64,000 bases of DNA, from the NCBI RefSeq assembly GCF_001613125.1, contig NZ_BDBT01000011.1, positions 1-64,000 of the forward strand, read 5' to 3'. The position numbers and the translations under genes are program-made. The notes beneath the pieces were generated by a model. That model had not been told where the DNA came from and searched no databases. It worked only from the letters and a program-made list of their open reading frames with translations. Shown in pieces: positions 50,368-59,363 of the stretch. This DNA comes from Nocardia shimofusensis NBRC 100134. GTDB lineage: Bacteria > Actinomycetota > Actinomycetes > Mycobacteriales > Mycobacteriaceae. Every line of letters starts with the position of its first letter. Within the stretch, counting starts at the first letter, position 1.

Positions 50368-52029
50368 TCAGTTCGTGGAGAACGGGTAGTGGCGATCGGC
50401 TTCGCCGGTTCGCGCGGTGGGCGGAATCGAGGTCACGCCCCCGGATGAGGCGCCATCGGCTCCTGTCCCGAACGGAAATTGTCCCGCACCGCCGGGGTTC
50501 GGAGTAGCCGACGCGCCGGGGGCGCCCGCAGTTGATCGGGTGTCCACATGCGCCTGCCCCAGCGCGGGCGCGCCCGCGGCTCCGGTGTGTTCGGCCAGGT
50601 CACGGGCCGTCGCGGCGAACCAGTCGGCGACGAACCGGGTGGGCGCTTCGCCCCCGCCGCCCGCCGTCGCGCTGTGATAAGCGCCATGGTGGCGGGCGGT
50701 GTCCCAATACCGTACCCACGTCGTGAGATCCAGCAGTTCGCGATTGTCGGTGACGTTCCGAACGATCGCGTCGTAGGCCTGGGCGACCAGCCGGGAGATG
50801 GTCGTAGGCGGCACCAGTTCGGGCGTCGCGCCCGCGAGTTTCCCGCCGAGCAGCGCGAGTCCGGCGGAGGGATCGCTCAGACCGGCGGTCGCGAGTTCGG
50901 ACAGCACCGCCGGGCTGAGCACGTCCCTGACCACGGCGACCACCGCGTTGAATCCGATCAGGCCGACCCGCAACAGACCGCGCAGGGCCTCGCCCGCGTC
51001 GAGCGGGGTGCGCGGGTCGGCGGCGTCGGCCAGGCGTTCGGAGATCGACTTGCGCGGGGAGAGCGAGATGTCCGCGGGCGTGCCGCCCTGGATGTCCTCG
51101 GTGGCCACCGTCGTGGCCGTCTTGATCGAGGTGAAGGCCAGTGCCTGCCCGACCGAGAGCAGCGAGGCGACCGGATCGCCGCCGCTGACCTGCGCCTGCC
51201 CGGCGATGTAGGCGACCACCCGCAGGATCGGCGCGTTCGCCGGCGCGTCACACGCGAGATCGCCTGCGGCGCAGAGGCTTGCGACACGGCCGGTGAGCGC
51301 GGCGAAGTTCGCGGCTCGATCGCGGTCGGGCCCGATGCCGCCGCCGGCCGCGGGCGTCTGCGGCAGCGCGGCGATCGTCGCCAGTTGCCGTGCTTGCACA
51401 CCGGGCGCGGGATCGGGGGTGATCTTGCCGGGCGAGCCGGGGAACAGCGGTGCACCGGGAGTGCGGGTGGGGTCGGCGAACAGCGCGACCGCCGCGACCT
51501 TCTCGGCCGGGACCACGCCCGCGCCCTGTCCCACTTCCTGGGCGAACATCGAGGCCACGTGCGCGCCCTGGGAGTAGCCCACCACCCCGAGCCGGGTGTC
51601 CGGGCATCGGTCGGCGACCTGGCGAGCCATCGAGCGCAGTCGTTCCAGACCGCCGAGTACGGAATCCGCGTACGAGACGGGGGCGCCGCCGGTGAACCCG
51701 CCGAACCCGGCTTCGTAGGGTACGTAGGCGCGTTCGACCAGCCCCGGTTCGGCGGCCCGTGCCAGCATCGGCATGAACACCATCGACAGCATCCCGGTGT
51801 CGGTGGTCGGCGCGGCGTCGGGTGAGGATTCGCCGGTGCCCTGCACGCCCAGCGCGTACAGCGCCGGGCAGTCGTCGATCGTCAACTCCGGCGCGGCCGG
51901 TGAATTCGAAGCGGGCGCAGCGGGATTCGCGGGAGCGGCGTATGCGGGAGCCGGAGCCGAGTACGCGGCAACCACGGTGACGGTGGTTGCGACCACCAGT
52001 CCCGTGAGACCAGCCAGGTACCCAGTCAT
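50368..52029 (-). CDS. Secreted cutinase-family serine hydrolase with long C-terminal extension
   Basis: 553 residues. The signal peptide MTGYLAGLTGLVVATTVTVV ends near AYA-AP. The alpha/beta-hydrolase domain has CPALYALGVQGTGESSPD, YVPYEAGFGGF, the nucleophile motif GYSQGAHVASMF, cysteine CAAGDLACDAPAN with the candidate aspartate, and a later HHGAYHS. Family members cleave cutin, triacylglycerol or phospholipid esters. At 553 residues it is more than twice the size of a plain cutinase: a helical region and a Gly/Pro-rich C-terminus follow. I use the ATG at 52029 (MTGYLAG). The 229 bp upstream are less GC-rich and probably hold its promoter. Confidence 0.85.
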   Translation of the reverse strand: MTGYLAGLTGLVVATTVTVVAAYSAPAPAYAAPANPAAPASNSPAAPELTIDDCPALYALGVQGTGESSPDAAPTTDTGMLSMVFMPMLARAAEPGLVERAYVPYEAGFGGFTGGAPVSYADSVLGGLERLRSMARQVADRCPDTRLGVVGYSQGAHVASMFAQEVGQGAGVVPAEKVAAVALFADPTRTPGAPLFPGSPGKITPDPAPGVQARQLATIAALPQTPAAGGGIGPDRDRAANFAALTGRVASLCAAGDLACDAPANAPILRVVAYIAGQAQVSGGDPVASLLSVGQALAFTSIKTATTVATEDIQGGTPADISLSPRKSISERLADAADPRTPLDAGEALRGLLRVGLIGFNAVVAVVRDVLSPAVLSELATAGLSDPSAGLALLGGKLAGATPELVPPTTISRLVAQAYDAIVRNVTDNRELLDLTTWVRYWDTARHHGAYHSATAGGGGEAPTRFVADWFAATARDLAEHTGAAGAPALGQAHVDTRSTAGAPGASATPNPGGAGQFPFGTGADGASSGGVTSIPPTARTGEADRHYPFSTN

Positions 52030-52258
52030 AGCGCTTCGCAATCAGTCCCGTTGCCGCAACAACCCTCAACCCTGAAACGCAATAGACCGTAACAGATTCC
52101 GGCTATGACTCGCCCAACAGCGAAAACTTTACGCAAAAGCGCAAACACTACCCCACACCGCGCGGCGCGTCCCGGTGCCACGCCCGGCAAGTTTCCGAAC
52201 ACATGCACGAGAACGCAATCGAGCCTTCGCGTTCCGATTCCGGTCCGGGCCCGGCGGG

Positions 52259-52451
52259 TCAGCGCGGTGCGTACATGATGACCGCCACTCCCATCAGGCA
52301 GATCGACGCCCCCGCCAGCGGCAGATCAAGGCCCCCGCCGCGATCCACCACAGTCCGCGCCCCTCCCGGTAGCCCTGCCACACCAGCCAGGCGCCGCCGA
52401 TCTCGGCGAGCGCCGCCGGCCGAACAACACCAGGGACCGCAGAACCGTCAT
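52259..52451 (-). pseudogene. ynfA: Remnant of ynfA (UPF0060 membrane protein)
   Basis: Read on the minus strand, three reading frames give pieces of a YnfA protein in correct order: the start [10 protein letters not shown] at 52451, then in a second frame [19 protein letters not shown] and [10 protein letters not shown], then in a third frame [17 protein letters not shown] followed by TGA at 52261-52259. YnfA proteins are about 108 residues with four helices and end in IMYAPR. The remnant has a frameshift after the first ten codons and has lost the middle half. It cannot make a functional protein. Confidence 0.8.
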
Positions 52452-52801
52452 TGCGCGAAAAGTACCGACACCTCGCCGCGGGCGCGGCATCCCCGGTTTG
52501 CCGAACGCTCGCTGCGCCGCCCGAGAAGGGCCGATCGACGCCGATGCTCTCCGGACGTCACCTCAGCCGTCGCCCACGCGACGGGACGGGTGCCGGGAAG
52601 GCTCCCGGCGCGTCTCGTGTTGCACCTTTCCGGCGCGCGAACAGTGGGGAGAACGAGCGCGAAGGGCTCCGGCGCGGGACAATGGTGGCAACGTTGCGCC
52701 GCGACCCCGCGACGAAGCGGAGATCGCGGCCGACGTCGTGGTCCGGGCAGTAGCCGTGGTCGGATAATGTGGTGCGGATCGCGGCATGGAGAGGCGGTGG
52801 C
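52452..52801 (+). other. 350-bp gene-free region upstream of relA
   Basis: No gene is supported. Near its 3' end GATAAT at 52763-52768 is a fair -10 box, about 34 bp before the relA ATG, without a convincing -35 sequence. A small hairpin, GCCGGGA-AGGC-TCCCGGC, occupies 52592-52609. Its left side adjoins the start of the ynfA remnant, so it may include the remnant's old promoter region. Confidence 0.5.
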
Positions 52802-55195
52802 ATGACTCAGCACTTGGGCGAGGCGAATGTCGAGCAATCGGCGACGGCGACGCCGCCTTCGCCACCGTCGAAAACTCCCGACCCGAAGCCGACTCCCAAG
52901 TCCCTGCCGCCCAAGCAGCCCTCCGCCACGTCCGCCGTGCCCACCTCCGCCTCGCGCCGAGTGCGCGCCAGGCTGGCCCGCAGGATGACCGGTCAGCGCG
53001 GGATAGCCGCGGTCAAGCCGGTGCTCGAGCCGCTGGCCACGGTCCATCGCGAGCTGTACCCGAAGGCGAACCTGACGCTGCTGCAGAAGGCCTTCGACGT
53101 CGCCGACGAGCGCCACGCCCACCAGTTCCGCAAGTCCGGCGACCCCTACATCACCCATCCGCTCGCGGTCGCCAACATCCTGGCCGAGCTCGGCATGGAC
53201 ACCACCACGCTGGTGGCCGCGCTGCTGCACGACACCGTCGAGGACACCGGCTACACCCTCGAGCAGTTGAAGGCCGAGTTCGGCGACGAGGTCGCCCATC
53301 TGGTCGACGGCGTCACCAAGCTGGACAAGGTCAATCTGGGCGCGGCCGCCGAGGCCGAGACCATCCGCAAGATGATCATCGCGATGGCCCGCGACCCGCG
53401 CGTGCTGGTCATCAAAGTCGCCGACCGCCTGCACAACATGCGCACCATGCGTTTCCTGCCGCCGGAGAAGCAGGCGAAGAAGGCCAAGGAGACCCTCGAG
53501 GTCATCGCGCCGCTGGCCCATCGCCTCGGCATGGCCACCGTCAAGTGGGAGCTCGAGGACCTCGCGTTCGCGATCCTGCACCCCAAGAAGTACGACGAGA
53601 TCGTGCGCCTGGTCGCCGACCGCGCACCCTCGCGCGACACCTACCTGGCCAAGGTGCGCGCGGAGATCGTCAACACGCTGGCCGCTTCGCGTATCCAGGC
53701 GGTCGTGGAGGGCAGGCCCAAGCACTACTGGTCGATCTACCAGAAGATGATCGTCAAGGGTAAGGACTTCGACGACATCCACGATCTGGTCGGCATCCGC
53801 ATCCTCTGCGACGAGGTGCGCGACTGCTACGCCGCGGTCGGCGTGGTGCACTCGTTGTGGCAGCCGATGGCCGGCCGGTTCAAGGACTACATCGCCCAGC
53901 CCCGCTACGGCGTCTACCAGTCGCTGCACACCACGGTCGTCGGCCCCGACGGCAAGCCGCTCGAGGTGCAGATCCGCACCCAGGACATGCACCGCACCGC
54001 CGAGTTCGGCATCGCCGCGCACTGGCGCTACAAGGAGACCAAGGGCAAGCACTCCGGTGACGCCGCCGAGGTCGACGACATGGCATGGATGCGCCAGCTG
54101 CTCGACTGGCAGCGCGAGGCGGCCGACCCCGCCGAGTTCCTGGAGTCGCTGCGCTTCGACCTGAAGTCGCCGGAGATCTTCGTCTTCACCCCCAAGGGCG
54201 ACGTCATCACGCTGCCGCAGAAGTCGACCCCGGTGGACTTCGCCTACGCCGTGCACACCGAGGTGGGCCACCGCTGCATCGGCGCGCGGGTCAACGGCAG
54301 GCTGGTCGCGTTGGAACGCCAGCTCGAGAACGGCGAGGTCGTCGAGGTCTTCACCTCGAAGGCGCAGAACGCGGGCCCGAGCCGGGACTGGCAGAACTTC
54401 GTGGTGTCCCCGCGCGCCAAGGCCAAGATCCGGCAGTGGTTCGCCAAGGAACGCCGCGAGGAAGCCCTCGAAAGCGGCAAGGAGCAGATCTCCAAGGAGG
54501 TCCGCCGCGTCGGACTACCGCTGCAACGGCTGATGAGCGTGGACGCGATGAACGCCGTCGCCCACGAACTGCACTACAGCGACATCTCCAGCCTCTACAC
54601 CGCCGTGGGCGAGCACCAGGTCTCCGCCCATCACGTCGTGCAGCGCCTGATGGCCCAGCTCGGTGGCATCGGCGACGTGGAGAACGAGCTCGCCGAACGC
54701 TCGACGCCGTCGACCACCCCGAGCCGTCAGCGCGTCACCGGCGACGCGGGCGTGCTCATCCCGGGCGCCTCCGGCACCGTCGCCAAGCTGGCCAAGTGCT
54801 GCACCCCGGTCCCGGGCGACGAGATCATGGGCTTCGTGACCCGCGGCGGCTCGGTCAGCGTCCACCGCACCGACTGCACCAACGCCGAATCCCTGCGCCA
54901 GCAGCCCGAACGCATCATCGACGTGGAGTGGGCGCCCTCGCCGTCCTCGGTCTTCCTGGTCGCCATCCAGATCGAAGCACTGGATCGCACCCGCCTGCTC
55001 TCCGATGTCACCAAGGTCCTCGCCGACGAGAAGGTCAACATTCTGTCCGCCTCGGTCGCCACCCACGGGGATCGGGTGGCCATCAGCAAGTTCACCTTCG
55101 AGATGGGTGACCCGAAGCACCTCGGCCACCTGTTGAACGTGGTGCGCAATGTGGAGGGTGTCTACGACGTGTACCGGGTGACCTCGGCGGCCTGA
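52802..55195 (+). CDS. relA: Bifunctional (p)ppGpp synthetase/hydrolase
   Basis: 797 residues. A Pro-rich N-terminus of about 60 residues precedes the HD hydrolase domain ([40 protein letters not shown]). The synthetase domain contains [22 protein letters not shown] and [23 protein letters not shown] ([17 protein letters not shown]), a conserved-cysteine region ([20 protein letters not shown]) and a C-terminal ACT domain follow, so this is the long Rel type that senses starved ribosomes. The ATG at 52802 follows GAGAGGCGG. In M. tuberculosis relA is oriented like apt; here it is opposite to apt. Confidence 0.97.
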   Translation: MTQHLGEANVEQSATATPPSPPSKTPDPKPTPKSLPPKQPSATSAVPTSASRRVRARLARRMTGQRGIAAVKPVLEPLATVHRELYPKANLTLLQKAFDVADERHAHQFRKSGDPYITHPLAVANILAELGMDTTTLVAALLHDTVEDTGYTLEQLKAEFGDEVAHLVDGVTKLDKVNLGAAAEAETIRKMIIAMARDPRVLVIKVADRLHNMRTMRFLPPEKQAKKAKETLEVIAPLAHRLGMATVKWELEDLAFAILHPKKYDEIVRLVADRAPSRDTYLAKVRAEIVNTLAASRIQAVVEGRPKHYWSIYQKMIVKGKDFDDIHDLVGIRILCDEVRDCYAAVGVVHSLWQPMAGRFKDYIAQPRYGVYQSLHTTVVGPDGKPLEVQIRTQDMHRTAEFGIAAHWRYKETKGKHSGDAAEVDDMAWMRQLLDWQREAADPAEFLESLRFDLKSPEIFVFTPKGDVITLPQKSTPVDFAYAVHTEVGHRCIGARVNGRLVALERQLENGEVVEVFTSKAQNAGPSRDWQNFVVSPRAKAKIRQWFAKERREEALESGKEQISKEVRRVGLPLQRLMSVDAMNAVAHELHYSDISSLYTAVGEHQVSAHHVVQRLMAQLGGIGDVENELAERSTPSTTPSRQRVTGDAGVLIPGASGTVAKLAKCCTPVPGDEIMGFVTRGGSVSVHRTDCTNAESLRQQPERIIDVEWAPSPSSVFLVAIQIEALDRTRLLSDVTKVLADEKVNILSASVATHGDRVAISKFTFEMGDPKHLGHLLNVVRNVEGVYDVYRVTSAA

Positions 55196-55236
55196 CAGAC
55201 CGTCGAAACGGGTGAGACCGGGCTTACCTTGACCTC

Positions 55237-55431
55237 ATGCCATCGTCTCGGCCCGACGAACCCTACCTTCCGGAGTTCATGACCTGATACGGCGAGCTAC
55301 CGCCTGGTGTACGACCGCTGCATCCGGCGGACTACCGCCTGGCAGGCGAATGGACTCCGGCCGACGAGGCCGGAGTCCATATCGACTTTCCCTTTCCGAT
55401 CCGCATCCCCTGGTCGGATCTCGAGTATTGA
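55237..55431 (+). pseudogene. Remnant of a Uma2-like gene
   Basis: One frame from ATG 55237 to TGA 55429-55431 reads MPSSRPDEPYLPEFMT, an in-frame stop at 55285, then GELPPGVRPLHPADYRLAGE and a C-terminal end HIDFPFPIRIPWSDLEY. YLPEFMT at the start and FPIRIPWSDL at the end look like the two ends of Uma2-family putative endonucleases, which in actinobacteria are about 190 residues. The middle is gone. The piece contains a 12-bp hairpin (55351-55362 with 55368-55379, GGACTCCGGCC) that could end relA transcription. Family identification is from memory of the termini. Confidence 0.45.
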
Positions 55432-55452
55432 CCCGTGCAGAGCGTCCGTCCG

Positions 55453-56688
55453 TCAGGCGAGTAACCAATCGTTCGGGGTGAAGAGCTCGAAGTGGACGCG
55501 GTCGTGGGAGATGCCCGCGGCGTCGAGCTGGGCCCGGGCCGACTGGAGGAAGCCGGCGCCGCCGCAGAGGTAGATCTGGGCACCGGCGGGGAGGGCGAGG
55601 GTGGACAGGGCGAGGGTGCCGGTGTGCGCGCCGGGGGTGGGCTGTTCGTACCAGAGTTCGAGGGTGGCGTCGGGCAGGCTCTCGATCAGGTCCTCCTGTA
55701 CGGCGCGCAGCGGGTGGGTGTCGCAGGTGCGGTCGGCGTGGATGGCGAGGACCTTGCGCTGCGGGGTGGCGGCGGCGAGGTATTCGAGGATGCCGATCAT
55801 CGGAGTGATGCCGATGCCCGCGGATATGAGGACCAGCGGGTCGGTGGCGGCGGTGTCGATGGTGAGGTCGCCGAAGGGCAGGGTGACGTCGAGGACGTCG
55901 CCGGTGCCGATGGTGCCGGTCAGGAAGGTGGAGACTTCACCCGCGGGCTGTTCGGCGGTCGCCTCGACCGGGCGAACCGCGAAGGCCAGACGGCCGTTGC
56001 CCGGTGCGGTGACCAGGCTGTACTGGCGCAGCTGACGGGCGCCGTCGGGCAGCGTCACACCTACCGAGACATACTGTCCGGGAAGGAAATCCGAGAACGG
56101 GCGGGCCGGGTCCGTGGATTCCACGACGAAGGTGACCACGCCGGAAGGATCCTCGATGCGGTCGACGACGACGGCCGTGCGGAACACGTCACCGGGCGCC
56201 ACGCCCGCGCCGTCGTAGAGTTCGCGTTCGAAACCGATCAGGGTGTCGGCCATCAGCCAGTAGACGCGGTCCCAGGCGGCGGCGATCTCGGCGGTGACGA
56301 CATCGGCGCCGAGCACCTCGACGATCGCGGCGAACAGGTGCTCGTGGACGATCGGGTACTGCTCGGCGACCACGCCGAGCGAGGCGTGTTTGTGGCCGAT
56401 GCGGGCGAGCAGTTCACGCGGATGCGGCAGCGTGGGATCCACCAGGTGGGTGGCGAAGGTGGCGATCGATGCCGCGAGCGCGCGCTGCTGCGCTCCCTGC
56501 TTCTGGTTGCCGCGGTTGAACAGATTCGCGAGCAACTCGGGGTGGGCGCCGAACATCTTCTGGTAGAAGAGCGCGGTGATGTCGTCGATATGTTCGGCGA
56601 TCACCGGGAGCGTCGCACGCACCACGTCGGCGTGGTGGGTCTCCAATTCCGCGGGAGTATCCAGCGCCGAAGGCAGAACGGTGGTCAT
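55453..56688 (-). CDS. hmp: Flavohaemoglobin (nitric oxide dioxygenase)
   Basis: 411 residues. The globin domain (about 1-140) carries the distal tyrosine in ITALFYQKMFGAHPELL and the proximal histidine in GHKHASLGVVAEQYPIVHEH. The FAD domain has the RQYSLVTAP motif. The NAD(P)H domain has LISAGIGITPMIGILEYL and YLCGGAGFLQSARAQL. The enzyme oxidises NO to nitrate using NADH and oxygen in the cytosol. The ATG at 56688 follows GAGGAG. It lies downstream of nsrR on the same strand, separated by 314 bp with a hairpin, so NO-responsive control is likely. Confidence 0.94.
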   Translation of the reverse strand: MTTVLPSALDTPAELETHHADVVRATLPVIAEHIDDITALFYQKMFGAHPELLANLFNRGNQKQGAQQRALAASIATFATHLVDPTLPHPRELLARIGHKHASLGVVAEQYPIVHEHLFAAIVEVLGADVVTAEIAAAWDRVYWLMADTLIGFERELYDGAGVAPGDVFRTAVVVDRIEDPSGVVTFVVESTDPARPFSDFLPGQYVSVGVTLPDGARQLRQYSLVTAPGNGRLAFAVRPVEATAEQPAGEVSTFLTGTIGTGDVLDVTLPFGDLTIDTAATDPLVLISAGIGITPMIGILEYLAAATPQRKVLAIHADRTCDTHPLRAVQEDLIESLPDATLELWYEQPTPGAHTGTLALSTLALPAGAQIYLCGGAGFLQSARAQLDAAGISHDRVHFELFTPNDWLLA

Positions 56689-57002
56689 GGGGTTCTCCTC
56701 GTCGAGATTCCATCTGGGCTCGATTGCCACTGGAAATACGGTAACCAATCGGAGCACCGGAAATCGACTCCGGAGCCGGTGAGCTCAATTACGCACGCCA
56801 GTGCGGAATATGTCGCCAGGAACACCATCTACCTGCTGATTTGCCGGTCACAAGATCGACATCGAGGGCGCACGCCGAATGCGTGACAGGAGAAGTACCA
56901 CCACAGTATGTGCGCATGCACAGCAGAAAACAATCCTATTTCACAGAAATAGGATTCGTCGTCGTCCCGGATTTCGACAGCGAAAGCGCGCGGTCCGTCG
57001 AA
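56689..57002 (-). other. 314-bp region between nsrR and hmp
   Basis: No gene is supported. It should contain the hmp promoter on the minus strand. A short palindrome TGTGC-GCAT-GCACA lies at 56910-56923, and a hairpin described separately sits next to the nsrR end. I could not assign a reliable NsrR box by eye. Confidence 0.5.
56932..56956 (-). terminator. Rho-independent terminator after nsrR
   Basis: AATCCTATTTC and GAAATAGGATT form a perfect 11-bp inverted repeat with a 3-nt loop, 46 bp past the nsrR stop. On the minus-strand transcript it is followed by GTTTTC, so a classic stem plus U-rich tail. Its A/T-rich stem is unusual for this genome. Confidence 0.72.
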
Positions 57003-57464
57003 TTATCGAATGTGCGCACCCGCCGCTTCGGGCATGTCCGGCATGTACAACATCCGGACTGTGCGATCGTCGACGAGGTCACCGAGGGTGTAATTGTCCA
57101 ATTCCCGGTAGAACATCTCCTGTGCCTGCGCCAGCATGCGCCGCAGCCGGCAGGCGGTGGCGAGCGGGCAGGGATGCTCACCGGAGCAGTCCACGACCTC
57201 CGAGGCGCCCTCGAGTCCGCGAACGATCTGCCCGACGGTGGCCGCGCGGCCGCGTTCGGTGAGGAAGATCCCGCCGGTACGGCCGCGGTGCGAGTCGACG
57301 AACCCCAGATCGGCCAGTTTCGTCACCGCCTTGGCGACATAGTGTTCCGAGGCATTGACCTGCCGGGCGACCAGGCGGACCGTGACACGCTCCTCGGCGG
57401 CGCCACCGACAGCCAGGCGCATCATGGCACGCAGGCCGAGATCGGTGAACCTGGACAGCTGCAT
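57003..57464 (-). CDS. nsrR: Rrf2-family nitric oxide sensor NsrR
   Basis: 153 residues. The N-terminal winged helix has MQLSRFTDLGLRAMMRLAV and VRLVARQVNASEHYVAKAVT. The iron-sulphur ligand region is VDCSGEHPCPLATACRL, three cysteines spaced CX5CX5C as in NsrR. Damage of the cluster by NO releases the repressor from DNA. The gene lies just before hmp on the same strand, which is the expected target. The ATG at 57464 gives the typical start; a much longer open frame extends upstream, antisense of no use and overlapping the ABC-F gene in another frame. Confidence 0.92.
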   Translation of the reverse strand: MQLSRFTDLGLRAMMRLAVGGAAEERVTVRLVARQVNASEHYVAKAVTKLADLGFVDSHRGRTGGIFLTERGRAATVGQIVRGLEGASEVVDCSGEHPCPLATACRLRRMLAQAQEMFYRELDNYTLGDLVDDRTVRMLYMPDMPEAAGAHIR

Positions 57465-57586
57465 AGTGGGAGCATACGTAATTCCGCCTCCCGGAGGCGA
57501 ATTATCGGGCCCGAGTATCGCCGGGCTCACAGCGTCGCCGACACCGTACCGCCGCACCGACCGCACCCGGTGACGAGACCCCGCCC

Positions 57587-59197
57587 TCAGCCGGCCGCGT
57601 CCGGCGCGTCGGCTACCGCAAGTCCGTCGCCGGTGAGTTCCACGCGGCGCGTCACCCCGATCTCGCCCAGGAAGCGTGGATCGTGACTGACCACGATCAG
57701 CGCTCCCTCGAAACCCGCCAGCGCCTCGGTCAAATGGCGCAGGCTGGGCAGATCGAGATTGTTGGTCGGCTCGTCGAGCAGCAGCAGTTTCGGCGCGGGC
57801 TCGGCGAGCAGCAGCATGGCCAGGGCCGCGCGCAGTCGCTCGCCGCCGGACAGCGCCGCGGCGGGCACATCGGCCGCCGCCCCACGGAACAGCAGCCTGG
57901 CCAGCTGCGCGCGGATGCGCACCGGCGATGCTTCCGGCGCGGTGGCGGCGACGTTCTCGAACACCGTCCGGTCCGGATCGAACAGGTCCAGCCGCTGCGG
58001 CAGGATCCGCCAGGGCACCTTCGGCGGCTCGGCGGCGATGCGTCGCAGCAGCGTCGTCTTGCCGACACCGTTGCGGCCGGTCAGCGCGATCCGTTCCGGG
58101 CCGGTGATCCGCAGGGTCACCCGGCGATCGGGGTCGGCTGCGCCACAGGACAATTCGGCGTCGACGAGGTCGAGCACGTCCTGGCCCGGATACACGCGGG
58201 TATCGGGCAGATCGAGGCGGATCTGCTGGTCGGCGCGCACCGAGTCCTCGGCTTCGCGCAGGTGCTCGGCAGCGGCGGCGACGCGCTCGATCTGGGTGTT
58301 GCGCAGTTTGCCCGCCGATTCCTGTGCCGCGCGTTTGCGCGCGCCGGCCAGGATCTTCGGCATGTTCTCGGCCGACTTCTCCCCGTAGCGCTTGCGCCGA
58401 TCCAGCTTGGTCCTGGTCTCGGCCAGTTCCCTGGACTGTCTGCGCACATCGTTGCGGGCGGTGCGCAACGCGACCTGCGCGGCCTGTTGTTCGGCGGCTA
58501 CCTGTCGCTCGTAATCGGTGTAGTTGCCGCCGAACACCCGTAGCGCGCCCTGGCGCAGTTCGGCGATCGCGTCGACGCGCTCGAGCAGTTCGCGGTCGTG
58601 GCTGACCACCAGCACCGTACCGGAGAACTGGTCGACCACGTCGTAGAGCCGTTGGCGGGCAGCCTGATCGAGGTTGTTCGTCGGCTCGTCGAGCAACAGG
58701 ACCTCCGGGTCGCCGAGCAGTTGCGCGGCCAGGCCGAGCAGCACGGTCTCGCCGCCGGAGAGGGTGTCGAGGCGGCGATCCAGACCTGCGGCGGAATCGG
58801 CGAGGTGGGCCAGGCCCAGGCGCGCCAGCAGCGCCACCGCCCGCTCCTCGACGTCCCAGGCCGAACCGATGACGTCGAAATCGTCGTCCTCGGAGCGGCC
58901 TGTCTCGACGCGATGCAGGGCTGCCCTGATCTCGGCGATGCCGAGCACGTGGTCGACGCACTGGGCGTCGGCCAGGCCGAGGTCTTGACGCAGGTAGCCG
59001 AGGCGGCCACGCACGGTGATCGAACCACGCAGCGGACGCAGTTCACCGGCGATGAGCCGCAGCAGGGTGGATTTGCCCGCACCGTTCACCCCGGCCAAGC
59101 CGATGTGGCCGGGACCGAGGTCGCCGTCGAGACCGTCGAAAACGGGGGTGCCGTCCGGCCAGGAGAAGGTGAGATCGGAGAAGGACAGTGAGGTCAT
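57587..59197 (-). CDS. ABC-F family ATPase (ribosome-acting)
   Basis: 536 residues, two ABC cassettes and no membrane segment. First cassette: GLAGVNGAGKSTLLRLIAGE, LSGGETVLLGLAAQLL and LLLDEPTNNLD. The linker is charged (RRQSRELAETRTKLDRRKRY), the probable P-site tRNA interaction motif. Second cassette: ALTGRNGVGKTTLLRRIA, LSGGERLRAALAMLLL and LLLDEPTNNLD. ABC-F proteins act on the ribosome; some protect it from antibiotics, others are translation factors. Which applies here cannot be told. The ATG at 59197 (MTSLSFSDLTF) follows AGGACTCACC. Confidence 0.9.
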   Translation of the reverse strand: MTSLSFSDLTFSWPDGTPVFDGLDGDLGPGHIGLAGVNGAGKSTLLRLIAGELRPLRGSITVRGRLGYLRQDLGLADAQCVDHVLGIAEIRAALHRVETGRSEDDDFDVIGSAWDVEERAVALLARLGLAHLADSAAGLDRRLDTLSGGETVLLGLAAQLLGDPEVLLLDEPTNNLDQAARQRLYDVVDQFSGTVLVVSHDRELLERVDAIAELRQGALRVFGGNYTDYERQVAAEQQAAQVALRTARNDVRRQSRELAETRTKLDRRKRYGEKSAENMPKILAGARKRAAQESAGKLRNTQIERVAAAAEHLREAEDSVRADQQIRLDLPDTRVYPGQDVLDLVDAELSCGAADPDRRVTLRITGPERIALTGRNGVGKTTLLRRIAAEPPKVPWRILPQRLDLFDPDRTVFENVAATAPEASPVRIRAQLARLLFRGAAADVPAAALSGGERLRAALAMLLLAEPAPKLLLLDEPTNNLDLPSLRHLTEALAGFEGALIVVSHDPRFLGEIGVTRRVELTGDGLAVADAPDAAG

Positions 59198-59363
59198 GGT
59201 GAGTCCTCGAGGTCGCGTCGTGACGCGGCGCGCGAATACGGGCCGCACGAGAGCACCTCAGAAGAGCACCACTACTCCGATCGCCGGGGACGAGGACGCC
59301 ATCCAGGATAGGCGGGCAGACAGGACCGCCGCCAACTGTTTTCCTCGCCCGGCCCGCCGCGGG

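Noticed and set aside
35341..52260. Integrative element with tRNA attachment site
   Set aside because: No tRNA gene, integrase, excisionase or long direct repeats at the borders were seen.
56821..56843. Possible NsrR operator upstream of hmp (AACACCATCTACCTGC)
   Set aside because: Only partly similar to the Streptomyces NsrR sites I remember and without clear symmetry; a real scan would be needed.
57003..58961. 652-codon minus-strand frame ending in nsrR
   Set aside because: Only its last 153 codons encode NsrR; the rest runs in a wrong frame through the ABC-F gene.
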